A stretch of DNA of 64,000 nt. Origin: Nostoc favosum CHAB5714 (GTDB lineage: Bacteria > Cyanobacteriota > Cyanobacteriia > Cyanobacteriales > Nostocaceae). Below, piece after piece: positions 52,938-60,608 of the stretch. The notes under the pieces are model-generated. The model was not told the DNA's origin and ran no database searches. It worked only from the letters and a program-made list of their open reading frames with translations. Where the stretch lies: positions 1 through 64,000 of the forward strand of contig NZ_JAIVFQ010000032.1 of NCBI RefSeq assembly GCF_020829495.1, given 5' to 3'. The translations under genes were made by a program, and so were the position numbers. Within the stretch, counting starts at the first letter, position 1. Each line of letters begins with the position of its first letter.

Positions 52938-53627
52938 GTGAAAAACCAACTTCTAGCTGCTCTACCTTCTAAGGAATACTCTCGTCTTGTTGCTTATATG
53001 GAGGTTGTGCCGCTAGAGTTAAAGCAAAACCTTTACCTACGTAACCAACCAATTGAATACGTCTATTTCCTCAACTATGGCGTAGCCTCTATGCTCACCG
53101 TTCTGACGGACGGTTCGGCAATCGAAGTCGCTACGGTGGGCAATGAAGGAATGGTGGGTCTTCCAGTATTCCTGGGAGCCGATAGGATTCCGGGCGAGTG
53201 TTTTATACAAGTCCCTGGTTATGGATTGAGGATGAGAGTAGATACATTTAAAACTCATGTAACCGCAAGTAGTCCGTTGCACGATCTGCTCCAACGATAC
53301 ACGCAAGCGCTGTTTAATCAAATCGCCCAATCAGCTGCGTGTAACCGCCTGCACTCAATAGAAGAGCGATTGTGCCGTTGGCTGCTGATGACTGCCGATC
53401 GAGTAGAGACAGGCACTTTTCCACTCACTCAAGAATTTCTCAGCAAAATGCTAGGTGTGAATCGCTCTAGTGTTAGCCTTAGTGCCTCTATTCTTCAGAA
53501 GGCGGGGCTAATCGAGTATATTCGTGGGCAAATGACTATCCTTGACCGTTCAGGTTTAGAAGCTACCACCTGCGAGTGTTACCAAGTTGTCAAAGCAGAG
53601 TTTGAGCGTTTGCTTAACGGCAAATAA
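52938..53627 (+). CDS. Crp/Fnr-family transcription regulator
   Basis: 229 residues starting at a GTG. The N-terminal cyclic-nucleotide-binding-like domain (about 20-130) has IEYVYFLNYGVASMLTVLTDG and TVGNEGMVGLPVFLG. It lacks the RxS phosphate cassette of true cAMP receptors. The C-terminal HTH_Crp domain (about 150-215) includes LTQEFLSKMLGVNRSSVSLSASILQKAGLIEY. Family members of this type in cyanobacteria are often light- or redox-related, but no ligand can be named. It faces away from the CheB gene across a 246-bp divergent region, so joint control is possible. Confidence 0.88.
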   Translation: MKNQLLAALPSKEYSRLVAYMEVVPLELKQNLYLRNQPIEYVYFLNYGVASMLTVLTDGSAIEVATVGNEGMVGLPVFLGADRIPGECFIQVPGYGLRMRVDTFKTHVTASSPLHDLLQRYTQALFNQIAQSAACNRLHSIEERLCRWLLMTADRVETGTFPLTQEFLSKMLGVNRSSVSLSASILQKAGLIEYIRGQMTILDRSGLEATTCECYQVVKAEFERLLNGK

Positions 53628-54120
53628 GGTTATTGGCTTCATCTTTGGATCTGCACACGAAGCCCCAAAAGCCAAAACTACGTGCGCGTAAATGCTCCCA
53701 TCGCACTCTCCTTTCCAAGGCTTGCTCTAGTTCCCTCCTTTTTAAGGAGGGTTAGGGAGGATCAAGCCTTAACTGTGAACTGTATTGTTTTATAAACAAA
53801 TCCCTGATTAACACTATTTAGGCATTAATTCTCATTTATGCCTCGTCAAATTCTTCATCATTCATATCTGAGGATTCAGACTAAACTTGTGCATTCAATT
53901 GAGTAGTCGTGGTTCGATCAATGTGTTTAGCCTTAGTTTTCAATGACTGGTTCACCGCTTCCAACCCTTGTCAATCGCTTATATTTAACCAATAAGCCAG
54001 CAGAGTCAGCAGTAAGCTGTTAAAACATTCTTGCTGAGTGAACCGATCGCTACGCCGAATAGCCCGTCGTAGACATCGCAAGCTTTCGGCTCAAGCATAT
54101 ACCAAAATGAATGCGTGAAT
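53628..54120. other. Non-coding stretch with gene and element remnants
   Basis: It contains a CCCTCCTTTTTAAGGAGGG hairpin near 53.74 kb and CTTAACTGTGAACTGTATTG at about 53.77 kb, which resembles the right end of the 10-bp-TSD MITE family but has no left end. On the minus strand (53836 to about 53975) an open stretch with two stops reads like a decayed protein end (VNQSLKTKAKHIDRTT..., ending NDEEFDEA). A 31-nt variant of the HIP1-split repeat is at 54049-54079. I cannot name the decayed gene. Confidence 0.45.
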
Positions 54121-54445
54121 TACTTAAATAAACAAGCAAACTGGGGTTTGAGAAAGCAATATCTCTTTTTGCTTGCTAAATCTACCGAAATGAGAAAGCA
54201 AACTGGGGTTTGAGAAAGCAATATCTCTTTTTGCTTGCTAAATCTACTGAAATGAGAAAGCAAACTGGGGTTTGAGAAAGTAATATGTCTTTTTGCTTGC
54301 TGAATCTACTGAAATGAGAAAGCAAACTGGGGTTTGAGAAAGCAATCAAGCATTTTGAGAAAGCAATATGCCTTTTTGCTGATTGAATATGAAGTTTTGA
54401 GAAAGCAATATGCCTTTTTGCTGATTGAATATGAATTTAAGTTAA
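54058..54445. repeat. 62-bp hairpin repeat array, locus 3, with leader and trailer
   Basis: CAAACTGGGGTTTG recurs near 54137, 54199, 54261 and 54323, an exact 62-bp period. The variable hairpin is AAGCAA...TTGCTT. The leader (ATCGCAAGCTTTCGGCTCAA...ATTACTTAAATAAACAAG) and trailer (GCTGATTGAATATGAA..., TTAAATAT) match locus 2, while the individual hairpins differ. Confidence 0.88.
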
Positions 54446-54589
54446 ATATTACGATGCCTGCGGTGGTCACTGAGCGCAGCCGAAGTGCGGGCGTAGCGAT
54501 CGCAATTAGGGAAAATTAAGCCACGGCTTTGTAACACTTTTACTCAGTTTCGATACTGTGATGCAAGATGTATAACGGGTAAACTGATT

Positions 54590-54848
54590 GAGCTACGATT
54601 GAGAATGTTTTAGTGAGCGATATTGGGATGCCGAATGAGGATGGCTACTCCCTAATTCGGAAACTGCGGCAACTTGAAGCCCAGCGTGGCGGTCGGATGC
54701 CAGCCGTTGCACTAAGGGACTTGCAAGAAGCGACGATCGCAAACAGGCTTTGTTAGCAGGCTTTCAGATGCATCTTCCGAAACCCGTAGAAGCAGCCGAG
54801 TTAGCGACGGTGATTGCCAGTCTGACAGGACGAACGGGAAGGTTTTAA
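54590..54848 (+). pseudogene. Response-regulator receiver domain remnant, frameshifted
   Basis: The DNA encodes [27 protein letters not shown]...MPAVAL, with the phospho-acceptor Asp of a receiver domain (SDIGMP). After a frame change it continues [31 protein letters not shown] and a stop. The Lys of the KP motif is present. It is the C-terminal part of what was probably a hybrid histidine kinase. Just upstream (about 54.56 kb) GATGCAAGATGTATAACGGGT resembles a VWA-gene segment. Confidence 0.75.
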
Positions 54849-54889
54849 TTTGTTCTAGGGATAATACCTTTTTAGCTTGAGAAATTCAA

Positions 54890-55402
54890 ATGAAAACCAC
54901 TGGTATTCATCATGTAGCTATTATTTGTTCTGACTACGATCGCTCCAAAAAATTTTATGTAGAAGTTTTAGGCTTTCCGATTATTCAAGAGACTTTTCGC
55001 ACCCAGAGAAATTCTTATAAATCAATACGGTTCAGTTAAGGCTTAAATATTAGTCAAAGTCAATTTTTTTAACGAACCGCAAAGGACGCAAAGAACGCAA
55101 AGGAAGAAAAGAAAGAAATGCTTAACTGAACTGTATTGTCTTATAAATTAGATTTAAAAGTTGGAGAAAATGCTCAAATAGAGCTATTTTCTTTCCCAAA
55201 TCCTCCAGAACGACCTAGTAAACCGGAGGCTTGTGGTTTAAGACATCTTGCTTTTCAAGTTGATGATGTTGAGGAAACTGTTTTTTATTTAAAATCAAAA
55301 GGGTTAGAGGTAGAAAATATCAGAGTTGATGAGATTACAGGTAATAAATTTACTTTCTTTAAAGACCCAGATAATTTACCATTAGAAATTTATGAGCGTT
55401 AA
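54890..55402 (+). pseudogene. VOC-family (glyoxalase-like) gene interrupted by a MITE
   Basis: The first part reads MKTTGIHHVAIICSDYDRSKKF..., with the metal His in IHHVAI. The second part (55139-55402) reads SYKLDLKVGENAQIELF..., GLRHLAFQVDDVEETV and FFKDPDNLPLEIYE, with metal-site His and Glu. Removing the 116-bp element and one copy of its 10-bp target duplication restores a single open frame of about 129 codons, the usual size of small VOC proteins of the GloA2/YaeR kind. Disrupted, only about 47 residues are made. Confidence 0.88.
55013..55148. mobile_element. MITE with TIR CAATACGGTTCAGTTAAG and 10-bp target duplication, inside the VOC gene
   Basis: The element spans 55023-55138 (116 bp). 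The left end CAATACGGTTCAGTTAAG and the right end, read in reverse as CAATACAGTTCAGTTAAG, match at 17 of 18 bases. TCTTATAAAT occurs exactly on both sides (55013-55022 and 55139-55148). The interior has AACGAACCGCAAAGGACGCA-type repeat words and no gene. It belongs to the same family as the element at 17681-17972. Confidence 0.92.
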
Positions 55403-55849
55403 AATTAGTGCTGACGGGCGAACTTGTCATCACTATAGATAGTGAAGCGATCGCCAAGCGCGTAATTACGGCTGATTGCTGCCCAAATTGGTATATTCGT
55501 ACTCTTGAGTTAAATGGTATTGGTTGATTGACTTGCTTTTTTGTCTGTACTGGTTTAGCTGTGACTGTCTGCACGAGCAATAAAATAGTGGTGCTAGCAA
55601 ATACAAAAGCAGATAATGAAGTTATTGTAAAAATATTAACCATAGTGCAAATGCGCTTCATAATACTCAGAATGCTAACAACTCATAACACCAGTTTAAT
55701 TAATTCGTAATTACGCTTTCTATGAAACGCTGCACGAACACTATCGAGTATAATTATAAATTATTCTTTTAAGCGATCGCCTCCGGTGAGTGTTTGCATC
55801 ATATTTCACATAAATAGCAAATGAGTGAGCTATTTGGTAAAATTCTCAA
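55403..55849. other. Gap with a possible decayed small secreted protein gene (minus strand)
   Basis: On the minus strand an ATG at about 55643 opens MVNIFTITSLSAFVFASTTILLLVQTVTAKP, a signal-peptide-like segment. A later stretch in another frame reads NIPIWAAISRNYALGDRFTIYSDD and stops at about 55.41 kb, which suggests a frameshift in a small exported protein gene. No homologue is recognised and both readings are uncertain. A GCGATCGC lies near 55.77 kb. Confidence 0.35.
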
Positions 55850-56644
55850 ATGTTTGACAATATCTGCAAATTTTTAGCTGAAAATTTCTCCAGCGACTTC
55901 GCCAGTTGGTTATTAGGCGAACCTATTACTTTAACCGAACTCAGTCCAAAAGAATTATCTCTCGAACCCATTCGGGCTGATGCCCTAATTCTGCTACAGT
56001 CGGAGCAAAACATCTTACATTTGGAATTTCAAACCCAAGCTGATGCGGAAATTCCTTTTCGGATGATTGACTATCGGTTGCGAGTGTATCGCCGCTTTCC
56101 ACACAAAGCAATGCATCAAGTTGTAATTTATCTAAAGCAGACAAATTCAGAGTTGGTGCAACAAAATACATTTACAATTGCTGGGACACGCCATGAATTT
56201 TCAGTTATCAGACTTTGGGAACAACCAACCGAAGTATTTCTGAGAACGTCTGGACTGTTACCCTTTGCGGTTTTGAGTAGTACAATTGATCCAGAATCCG
56301 TGCTTAACCAAGTTGCACGGGAAATTAATAGTATGACAAAATCAAGAAATCAAAGTAATATTGCTGCTTCCACGGCGATTTTAGCTGGTTTAGTATTAGA
56401 CAAAGAGGTTATCAGACGAGTTTTGAGGTCAGATATTATGCGCGAGTCAGTGATTTATCAAGATATTTTAGAAGAAGGCAAAGCTGAAGGCAAAGCTGAA
56501 GGCAAAGCTGAAGCTTTACTTGAAGTGGCAAGCAATCTTTTTAATACTGGTATGCCATTAGAACAAATAGCAAGATTGACAGGGTTATCAATTGAGCAGT
56601 TACAGTATTTACAGGCAAGTGAGTCTGGTGAGTCCAATCAATAA
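55850..56644 (+). CDS. Rpn-family recombination-promoting nuclease/putative transposase
   Basis: 264 residues. MFDNICKFLAENFSSDFASWLLG at the start, RADALILLQ (core Asp), ILHLEFQTQAD (E-x-Q) and RMIDYRLRVYRRFP match the cyanobacterial Rpn/DUF4351-type PD-(D/E)xQ nucleases. A GKAEGKAEGKAE tandem repeat near residue 212-224 precedes a C-terminal helical module (TGMPLEQIARLTGLSIEQLQYL), comparable to the DKGMSIQEIA tail in the 23-kb gene. Role unknown; these proteins promote recombination in E. coli. Confidence 0.85.
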   Translation: MFDNICKFLAENFSSDFASWLLGEPITLTELSPKELSLEPIRADALILLQSEQNILHLEFQTQADAEIPFRMIDYRLRVYRRFPHKAMHQVVIYLKQTNSELVQQNTFTIAGTRHEFSVIRLWEQPTEVFLRTSGLLPFAVLSSTIDPESVLNQVAREINSMTKSRNQSNIAASTAILAGLVLDKEVIRRVLRSDIMRESVIYQDILEEGKAEGKAEGKAEALLEVASNLFNTGMPLEQIARLTGLSIEQLQYLQASESGESNQ

Positions 56645-56707
56645 ATAATCGGTGCAGGTTGACTGCACCGATTACTAAGTGTGACTCGAATTAAACATCC
56701 CATTGGT

Positions 56708-57805
56708 TCACGCCAATGCTGAAGCTTGGGGTTTGGCAAAAATCATTCTTCCTGCTGTAGTTTGCAAAGCACTGGTGACTACTACTCGCAGTTCACCACC
56801 CACATAACTGCTACCTTCCTCAACAACAACCATTGTGCCGTCATCTAGGTAGCCAATACCTTGACTGGGTTCTTTGCCTTCCTTGAGAATTTTCAAATCA
56901 AGGTTGTCGCCTGGTAAATAACTGGGACGGACGGCGTTCACTAAATCATTTACATTTAAAACAGGTACTTTCTGGACGCTAGCGACTTTAGACAAGTTGT
57001 AGTCGTTGGTTAGCAATGTACCGCTAATTTCTTGGGCAAAGCGCACCAACTTGGCATCGACTGTGGGAATATCTTCGTAGTCAATTGTATTAATCACGAT
57101 GCGATCGGGATATTCTTCTTTAATGCGGTTGAGAATTTCTAGTCCTCGTCTTCCCCGCACCCGCTTTTGGTCTTTACTAGCATCGGCTACTTGTTGGAGT
57201 TCTTGCAAGACAAACTGCGGTACGAGAATTTGCCCTTCCAAAAACCCTGTTTCTAGTAATGCTTCAATGCGACCATCAATAATGCAACTGGTATCTAAAA
57301 CTTTGGTATTGGCGGGTTTTAGCGTTCCTTCCACAACCATCGATTCGACGGTGTTGGGATTAATAAACCGCAATAAGCCTCGCCCGTGGGTGTCTGCCAA
57401 ATTCATGCCAGTGACGGAGAGGATAATACTACCGACAACTGCCACCAGTGGCTTAATAAATCCAAAATCTGCCGGGATGGGTAACAAAAATAGTGGGGCT
57501 AGCATCAGGTTAGCTAGCAATAGCCCAATCACTAAGCCGATCGCACGAGTTAAAATCACTTCCAGAGGCATTTCTTTGATTTGTGATTCTAGGCGACGAT
57601 ATGTCGTCTGGAAACTCAGCCCGATCGCACCACCAATAATAGCGGCAAAGACGGCAACAACTAAGCGTAATGCTTCAAGATTTGTTACCTGATCTAGTGT
57701 GCCATTGGGCAGTAGTTCAATGCTGTAGAACCCTATTCCCGACGCTGCCAGGATGAATGAAAAAATAATAATGGCGTCAAGCATGGTTGTCTTGTTTTCC
57801 TGCAA
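56708..57805 (-). CDS. Membrane-anchored PIN-TRAM domain protein (YacL-like)
   Basis: 365 residues. Four membrane segments at about 8-30, 45-65, 85-110 and 118-140, then a PIN RNase-fold domain (about 165-285; KVLDTSCIIDGRIEALLETGF with the first Asp, TIDYEDIPTVDAKLVRFAQE, GTLLTNDYNLSKVA) and a C-terminal TRAM domain (about 295-355; LDDGTMVVVEEGSSYVGGEL). Such proteins are conserved in cyanobacteria, Firmicutes and Thermotoga. They are thought to act in RNA handling at the membrane; substrates are not known. Not a toxin: there is no antitoxin neighbour. Confidence 0.9.
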   Translation of the reverse strand: MQENKTTMLDAIIIFSFILAASGIGFYSIELLPNGTLDQVTNLEALRLVVAVFAAIIGGAIGLSFQTTYRRLESQIKEMPLEVILTRAIGLVIGLLLANLMLAPLFLLPIPADFGFIKPLVAVVGSIILSVTGMNLADTHGRGLLRFINPNTVESMVVEGTLKPANTKVLDTSCIIDGRIEALLETGFLEGQILVPQFVLQELQQVADASKDQKRVRGRRGLEILNRIKEEYPDRIVINTIDYEDIPTVDAKLVRFAQEISGTLLTNDYNLSKVASVQKVPVLNVNDLVNAVRPSYLPGDNLDLKILKEGKEPSQGIGYLDDGTMVVVEEGSSYVGGELRVVVTSALQTTAGRMIFAKPQASALA

Positions 57806-57981
57806 CTGTGGTAACCGATAAAGTTAAGTATTTTTTATTTCATCGGTAAGATAAACTCATCAATATTGACTTACACTAAGGGTTTAGTAGGGCAATATCT
57901 GCAATTATTATAACCAAAGGCTTTTATCTTCATATTTTTCATTGTTTCGTTGTAATACGACAAAAACTTGTAAAAAAACTA

Positions 57982-58144
57982 CTCATTTTGTAAGAATTCA
58001 GAATCCAGAATCCAGAAGTCAGAATTAAGAAGACTTTGATACCCAAACTTAATAATTTTAATAAAATCAAGAAGTTATTGCACGCTTGATTTTACAAATA
58101 TTCTGGTTCCTGACTCCAGAAGGACTGAATTCTTACCTCATTTT
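57982..58144. mobile_element. MITE-like element with TIR GTAAGAATTCAG and 8-bp target duplication
   Basis: The element spans 57990-58136 (147 bp), with perfect 12-bp inverted ends GTAAGAATTCAG / CTGAATTCTTAC and partial similarity further in (CCAGAAGTCAGAA versus CTGGAGTCAGGAA). CTCATTTT is present exactly at 57982-57989 and 58137-58144. No gene inside. Related CAGAATTCAG words occur near 25.47 kb. Confidence 0.8.
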
Positions 58145-58189
58145 CATTGTCTCTAATTCGCAGTTGGCTTAACTTAATCTTTTCGCAAA

Positions 58190-59371
58190 ATGAGTCAAAA
58201 ATTTAGTATTTCTGAAATTGCGAGTTCTGCCTATGTGCATATTCCCTTTTGCAGACGGCGGTGTTTTTATTGTGATTTCCCGGTGTCTGTTGTGGGCGAT
58301 CGCTTGCGGGGCGAAACATCTGGTACTATCTCCCAATATGTTGAGGTGCTATGTCAAGAAATTGCCATTACACCAGCATTAGGTCAACCCTTGAAGACAA
58401 TTTTCTTTGGTGGTGGTACTCCTTCACTGCTATCAATAGAGCAGTTACAACGGATAGTAACAGAACTAGAGAAGCATTTTGGTATTGCGTCTGGGGCAGA
58501 AATTTCTATGGAAATTGACCCAGCCACCTTTGATTTAGCCCATATAGCAGGCTATCGCAATGTCGGCGTGAACCGGGTAAGTTTGGGTGTACAAGCCTTT
58601 CAATCAGAATTATTGCAAAGGGCGGGGCGATCGCACTCAGTTGAAGATATTTTCGCAGCTGTGGAACTAATCCACCAAGTCGAGATTCCCGAATTTAGCT
58701 TAGACTTAATTTCTGGGTTGCCGCATCAGTCTTTGGATCAATGGCAGGATTCCCTAGAAAAAGCGGTAGCGCTTGTACCCACTCACATTTCCATCTACGA
58801 TCTTACCATCGAACCAGGTACAGCCTTTGGTCGTTACTACAAACCTGGCGATACTCCAATGCCCACGGATGAAGCCACAGTCAAAATGTACCAGATGGGG
58901 CAGCAGGTTTTGACTAGTGCAGGTTATGAGCATTATGAAATTTCTAATTATGCTCAACCTGGTCATCAGTGTCGGCATAATCGAGTCTATTGGGAAAACC
59001 GCCCTTACTATGGCTTTGGTATGGGTGCGGCGAGTTATGTTGACGGGAAACGCTTCACTCGTCCCCGTAAAACTAGGGAGTATTACCAGTGGGTACAAGC
59101 TGGCGGTGTGATTGATTGTGATGTGACTCCCCCAAAGGAAGTATTGTTAGAAACGTTAATGTTGGGGTTGCGTTTGGCGGAGGGTTTGAGTTTAGCGGCG
59201 TTGGCGGAGGCGTTTGGGGAAGAGAAGGTGGAGGAGATTTGCTGGTGTTTACAAGAGTATTTTGATAAAGGTTGGGTGGAAGTTGCAGGGGGAAGGTTGC
59301 GTTTGATTGATCCCCAAGGTTTTTTGTTTTCTAATGTGGTGTTAGCGGAGTTGTTTGAGAAGTTGGAATGA
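58190..59371 (+). CDS. hemW: HemW, radical SAM haem chaperone
   Basis: 393 residues. The [4Fe-4S] radical-SAM motif is C21-R-R-R-C25-F-Y-C28 in AYVHIPFCRRRCFYCDFPV. It lacks the fourth cysteine of the CxxxCxxCxC pattern of true HemN, so HemW (haem-binding chaperone) is preferred over coproporphyrinogen dehydrogenase. GGGTPSLL, EIDPATFD, GVNRVSLGVQAFQ and LDLISGLPHQ are in order, and YEISNYAQPGHQCRHN follows. The HemN_C-like C-terminal domain is present to residue 390. Located on its own behind a MITE-like element. Confidence 0.92.
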   Translation: MSQKFSISEIASSAYVHIPFCRRRCFYCDFPVSVVGDRLRGETSGTISQYVEVLCQEIAITPALGQPLKTIFFGGGTPSLLSIEQLQRIVTELEKHFGIASGAEISMEIDPATFDLAHIAGYRNVGVNRVSLGVQAFQSELLQRAGRSHSVEDIFAAVELIHQVEIPEFSLDLISGLPHQSLDQWQDSLEKAVALVPTHISIYDLTIEPGTAFGRYYKPGDTPMPTDEATVKMYQMGQQVLTSAGYEHYEISNYAQPGHQCRHNRVYWENRPYYGFGMGAASYVDGKRFTRPRKTREYYQWVQAGGVIDCDVTPPKEVLLETLMLGLRLAEGLSLAALAEAFGEEKVEEICWCLQEYFDKGWVEVAGGRLRLIDPQGFLFSNVVLAELFEKLE

Positions 59372-59528
59372 CGAACCGCAGAGGCAATAGAGTTGCCAGT
59401 GCGCCCTTGCGGTTAAGAGACTTGTACCCCTACGGGGAAGCAAGCTACGCTCTTAGCGTTCCCGCTCTTTAGCAACTGGCGCGGCACAGAGAGAGGAGGG
59501 GAGATTTTAAGCTGATGAGGATTGAGGA
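59372..59528. repeat. Inverted-repeat gap sequence before galU
   Basis: GTTGCCAGTGCGCC pairs imperfectly with the GCAACTGGCGCGGC found about 80 bp later, around a CCTACGGGGAAGC core. This is a GC-rich hairpin repeat of the type found near 17.8 kb, lying between hemW and galU. Confidence 0.45.
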
Positions 59529-59531
59529 TTG

Positions 59532-60419
59532 ATGCAGAAAAATAAAGTTAGAAAAGCTGTGATTCCGGTAGCTGGTTTTGGGACTCGGTTGTTTCCAGCT
59601 ACTAAAGTTGTAAAAAAAGAACTTTTTCCGATTATTGATCGAGATGGTAGGGCAAAACCTGTGATTTTAGCAATTATTGAAGAGGCAATTAGTGCTGGAA
59701 TTACAGAAGTGGGGATTGTGGTACAGCCGGATGACAAAGAAATATTTGAGGATTTTTTGAAAAAACCACCGAAAAAAGAACTTTTAGATAAACTTTCACC
59801 GCAAAATCAAGAATATAGCCAATATCTCGAAGATTTAGGTAGCAAAATTACAATTTTATTGCAAGAGGAGCAATTAGGTTATGGTCATGCGGTATTTTGT
59901 GCCCAAGATTGGGTACAAGATGAACCGTTTTTGCTAATGTTGGGCGACCACATTTATGCATCTGATATTGACAAATCTTGTGCTAGTCAACTTTTAGATG
60001 TTTATGAACAAGTTAATCAAAGCGTTGTTAGCTTAACTACAACGCCAGCAGAAATTCTTCATACATCTGGGTGTGTAACAGGAGTTTGGCAAGAGTTAAA
60101 CTCGATTCTGAAAGTTACACAACTCTATGAAAAACCTACCATTGAGTATGCACAACAACATTTGCGTGTACAGGGAATGGCAGAAAATGAGTTTTTATGT
60201 ATATTTGGTTTGTATTTACTAACGCCAAAAATTTTTGACTTTTTAACAGAACACATCAACCAAAATTTCCGAGAACGAGGCGAATTTCAGTTAACATCTT
60301 GTCTTGATAGATTGTGTCAGGAAGAGGGAATGACAGGATATGTTGTTAAAGGCAAGTGTTTTGATACAGGTTTGCCAGATGCTTATCGTCAGACAATGAT
60401 TGATTTTAGGAAATTATAA
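59532..60419 (+). CDS. galU: UTP-glucose-1-phosphate uridylyltransferase
   Basis: 295 residues from the ATG at 59532 (a TTG sits directly before it). The nucleotidyltransferase signature KAVIPVAGFGTRLFPATKVVKKELFPI opens the protein. GYGHAVFCAQDWV, LLMLGDHIYASD (metal-binding DxD-like) and the lysine-containing KGKCFDTGLPDAYRQT C-terminal motif follow. It makes UDP-glucose for glycans, glycolipids and sugar-nucleotide donors, and could feed the glycosyltransferases elsewhere in the window. Two-to-three-residue deviations from bacterial GalU are ordinary in cyanobacteria. Confidence 0.9.
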   Translation: MQKNKVRKAVIPVAGFGTRLFPATKVVKKELFPIIDRDGRAKPVILAIIEEAISAGITEVGIVVQPDDKEIFEDFLKKPPKKELLDKLSPQNQEYSQYLEDLGSKITILLQEEQLGYGHAVFCAQDWVQDEPFLLMLGDHIYASDIDKSCASQLLDVYEQVNQSVVSLTTTPAEILHTSGCVTGVWQELNSILKVTQLYEKPTIEYAQQHLRVQGMAENEFLCIFGLYLLTPKIFDFLTEHINQNFRERGEFQLTSCLDRLCQEEGMTGYVVKGKCFDTGLPDAYRQTMIDFRKL

Positions 60420-60608
60420 ATTAATTTCAGTTCAATTCGTTTCTCTGGGAGCATCTCACTTTTTGAGATGGCTCAAACACACAGTATTAGTTTGCCCCTG
60501 ATGACAGCCTCCTGTTTTTTTGTTAAAGCAGTTTTCAAGTAGATGAGGTACAAAATGCAGGACTCAAAATCAGACACAAAGAGTTTCTACTTCCTTCCTA
60601 CTGCCTCC

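Noticed and set aside
53760-53800. A third full copy of the CAATAC MITE family
   Set aside because: Only a right-end-like CTTAACTGTGAACTGTATTG is present; no left end or target duplication can be found.
54334-54519. 61-codon frame at the end of array 3
   Set aside because: Encoded entirely by repeat units and a GC-rich palindrome.
57099-57692. 197-codon frame opposite the PIN-TRAM gene
   Set aside because: It is antisense to a well-conserved gene and has no recognisable domain.
58190-59371. HemN (oxygen-independent coproporphyrinogen oxidase)
   Set aside because: The fourth cysteine of the CxxxCxxCxC pattern is absent, which is characteristic of HemW.
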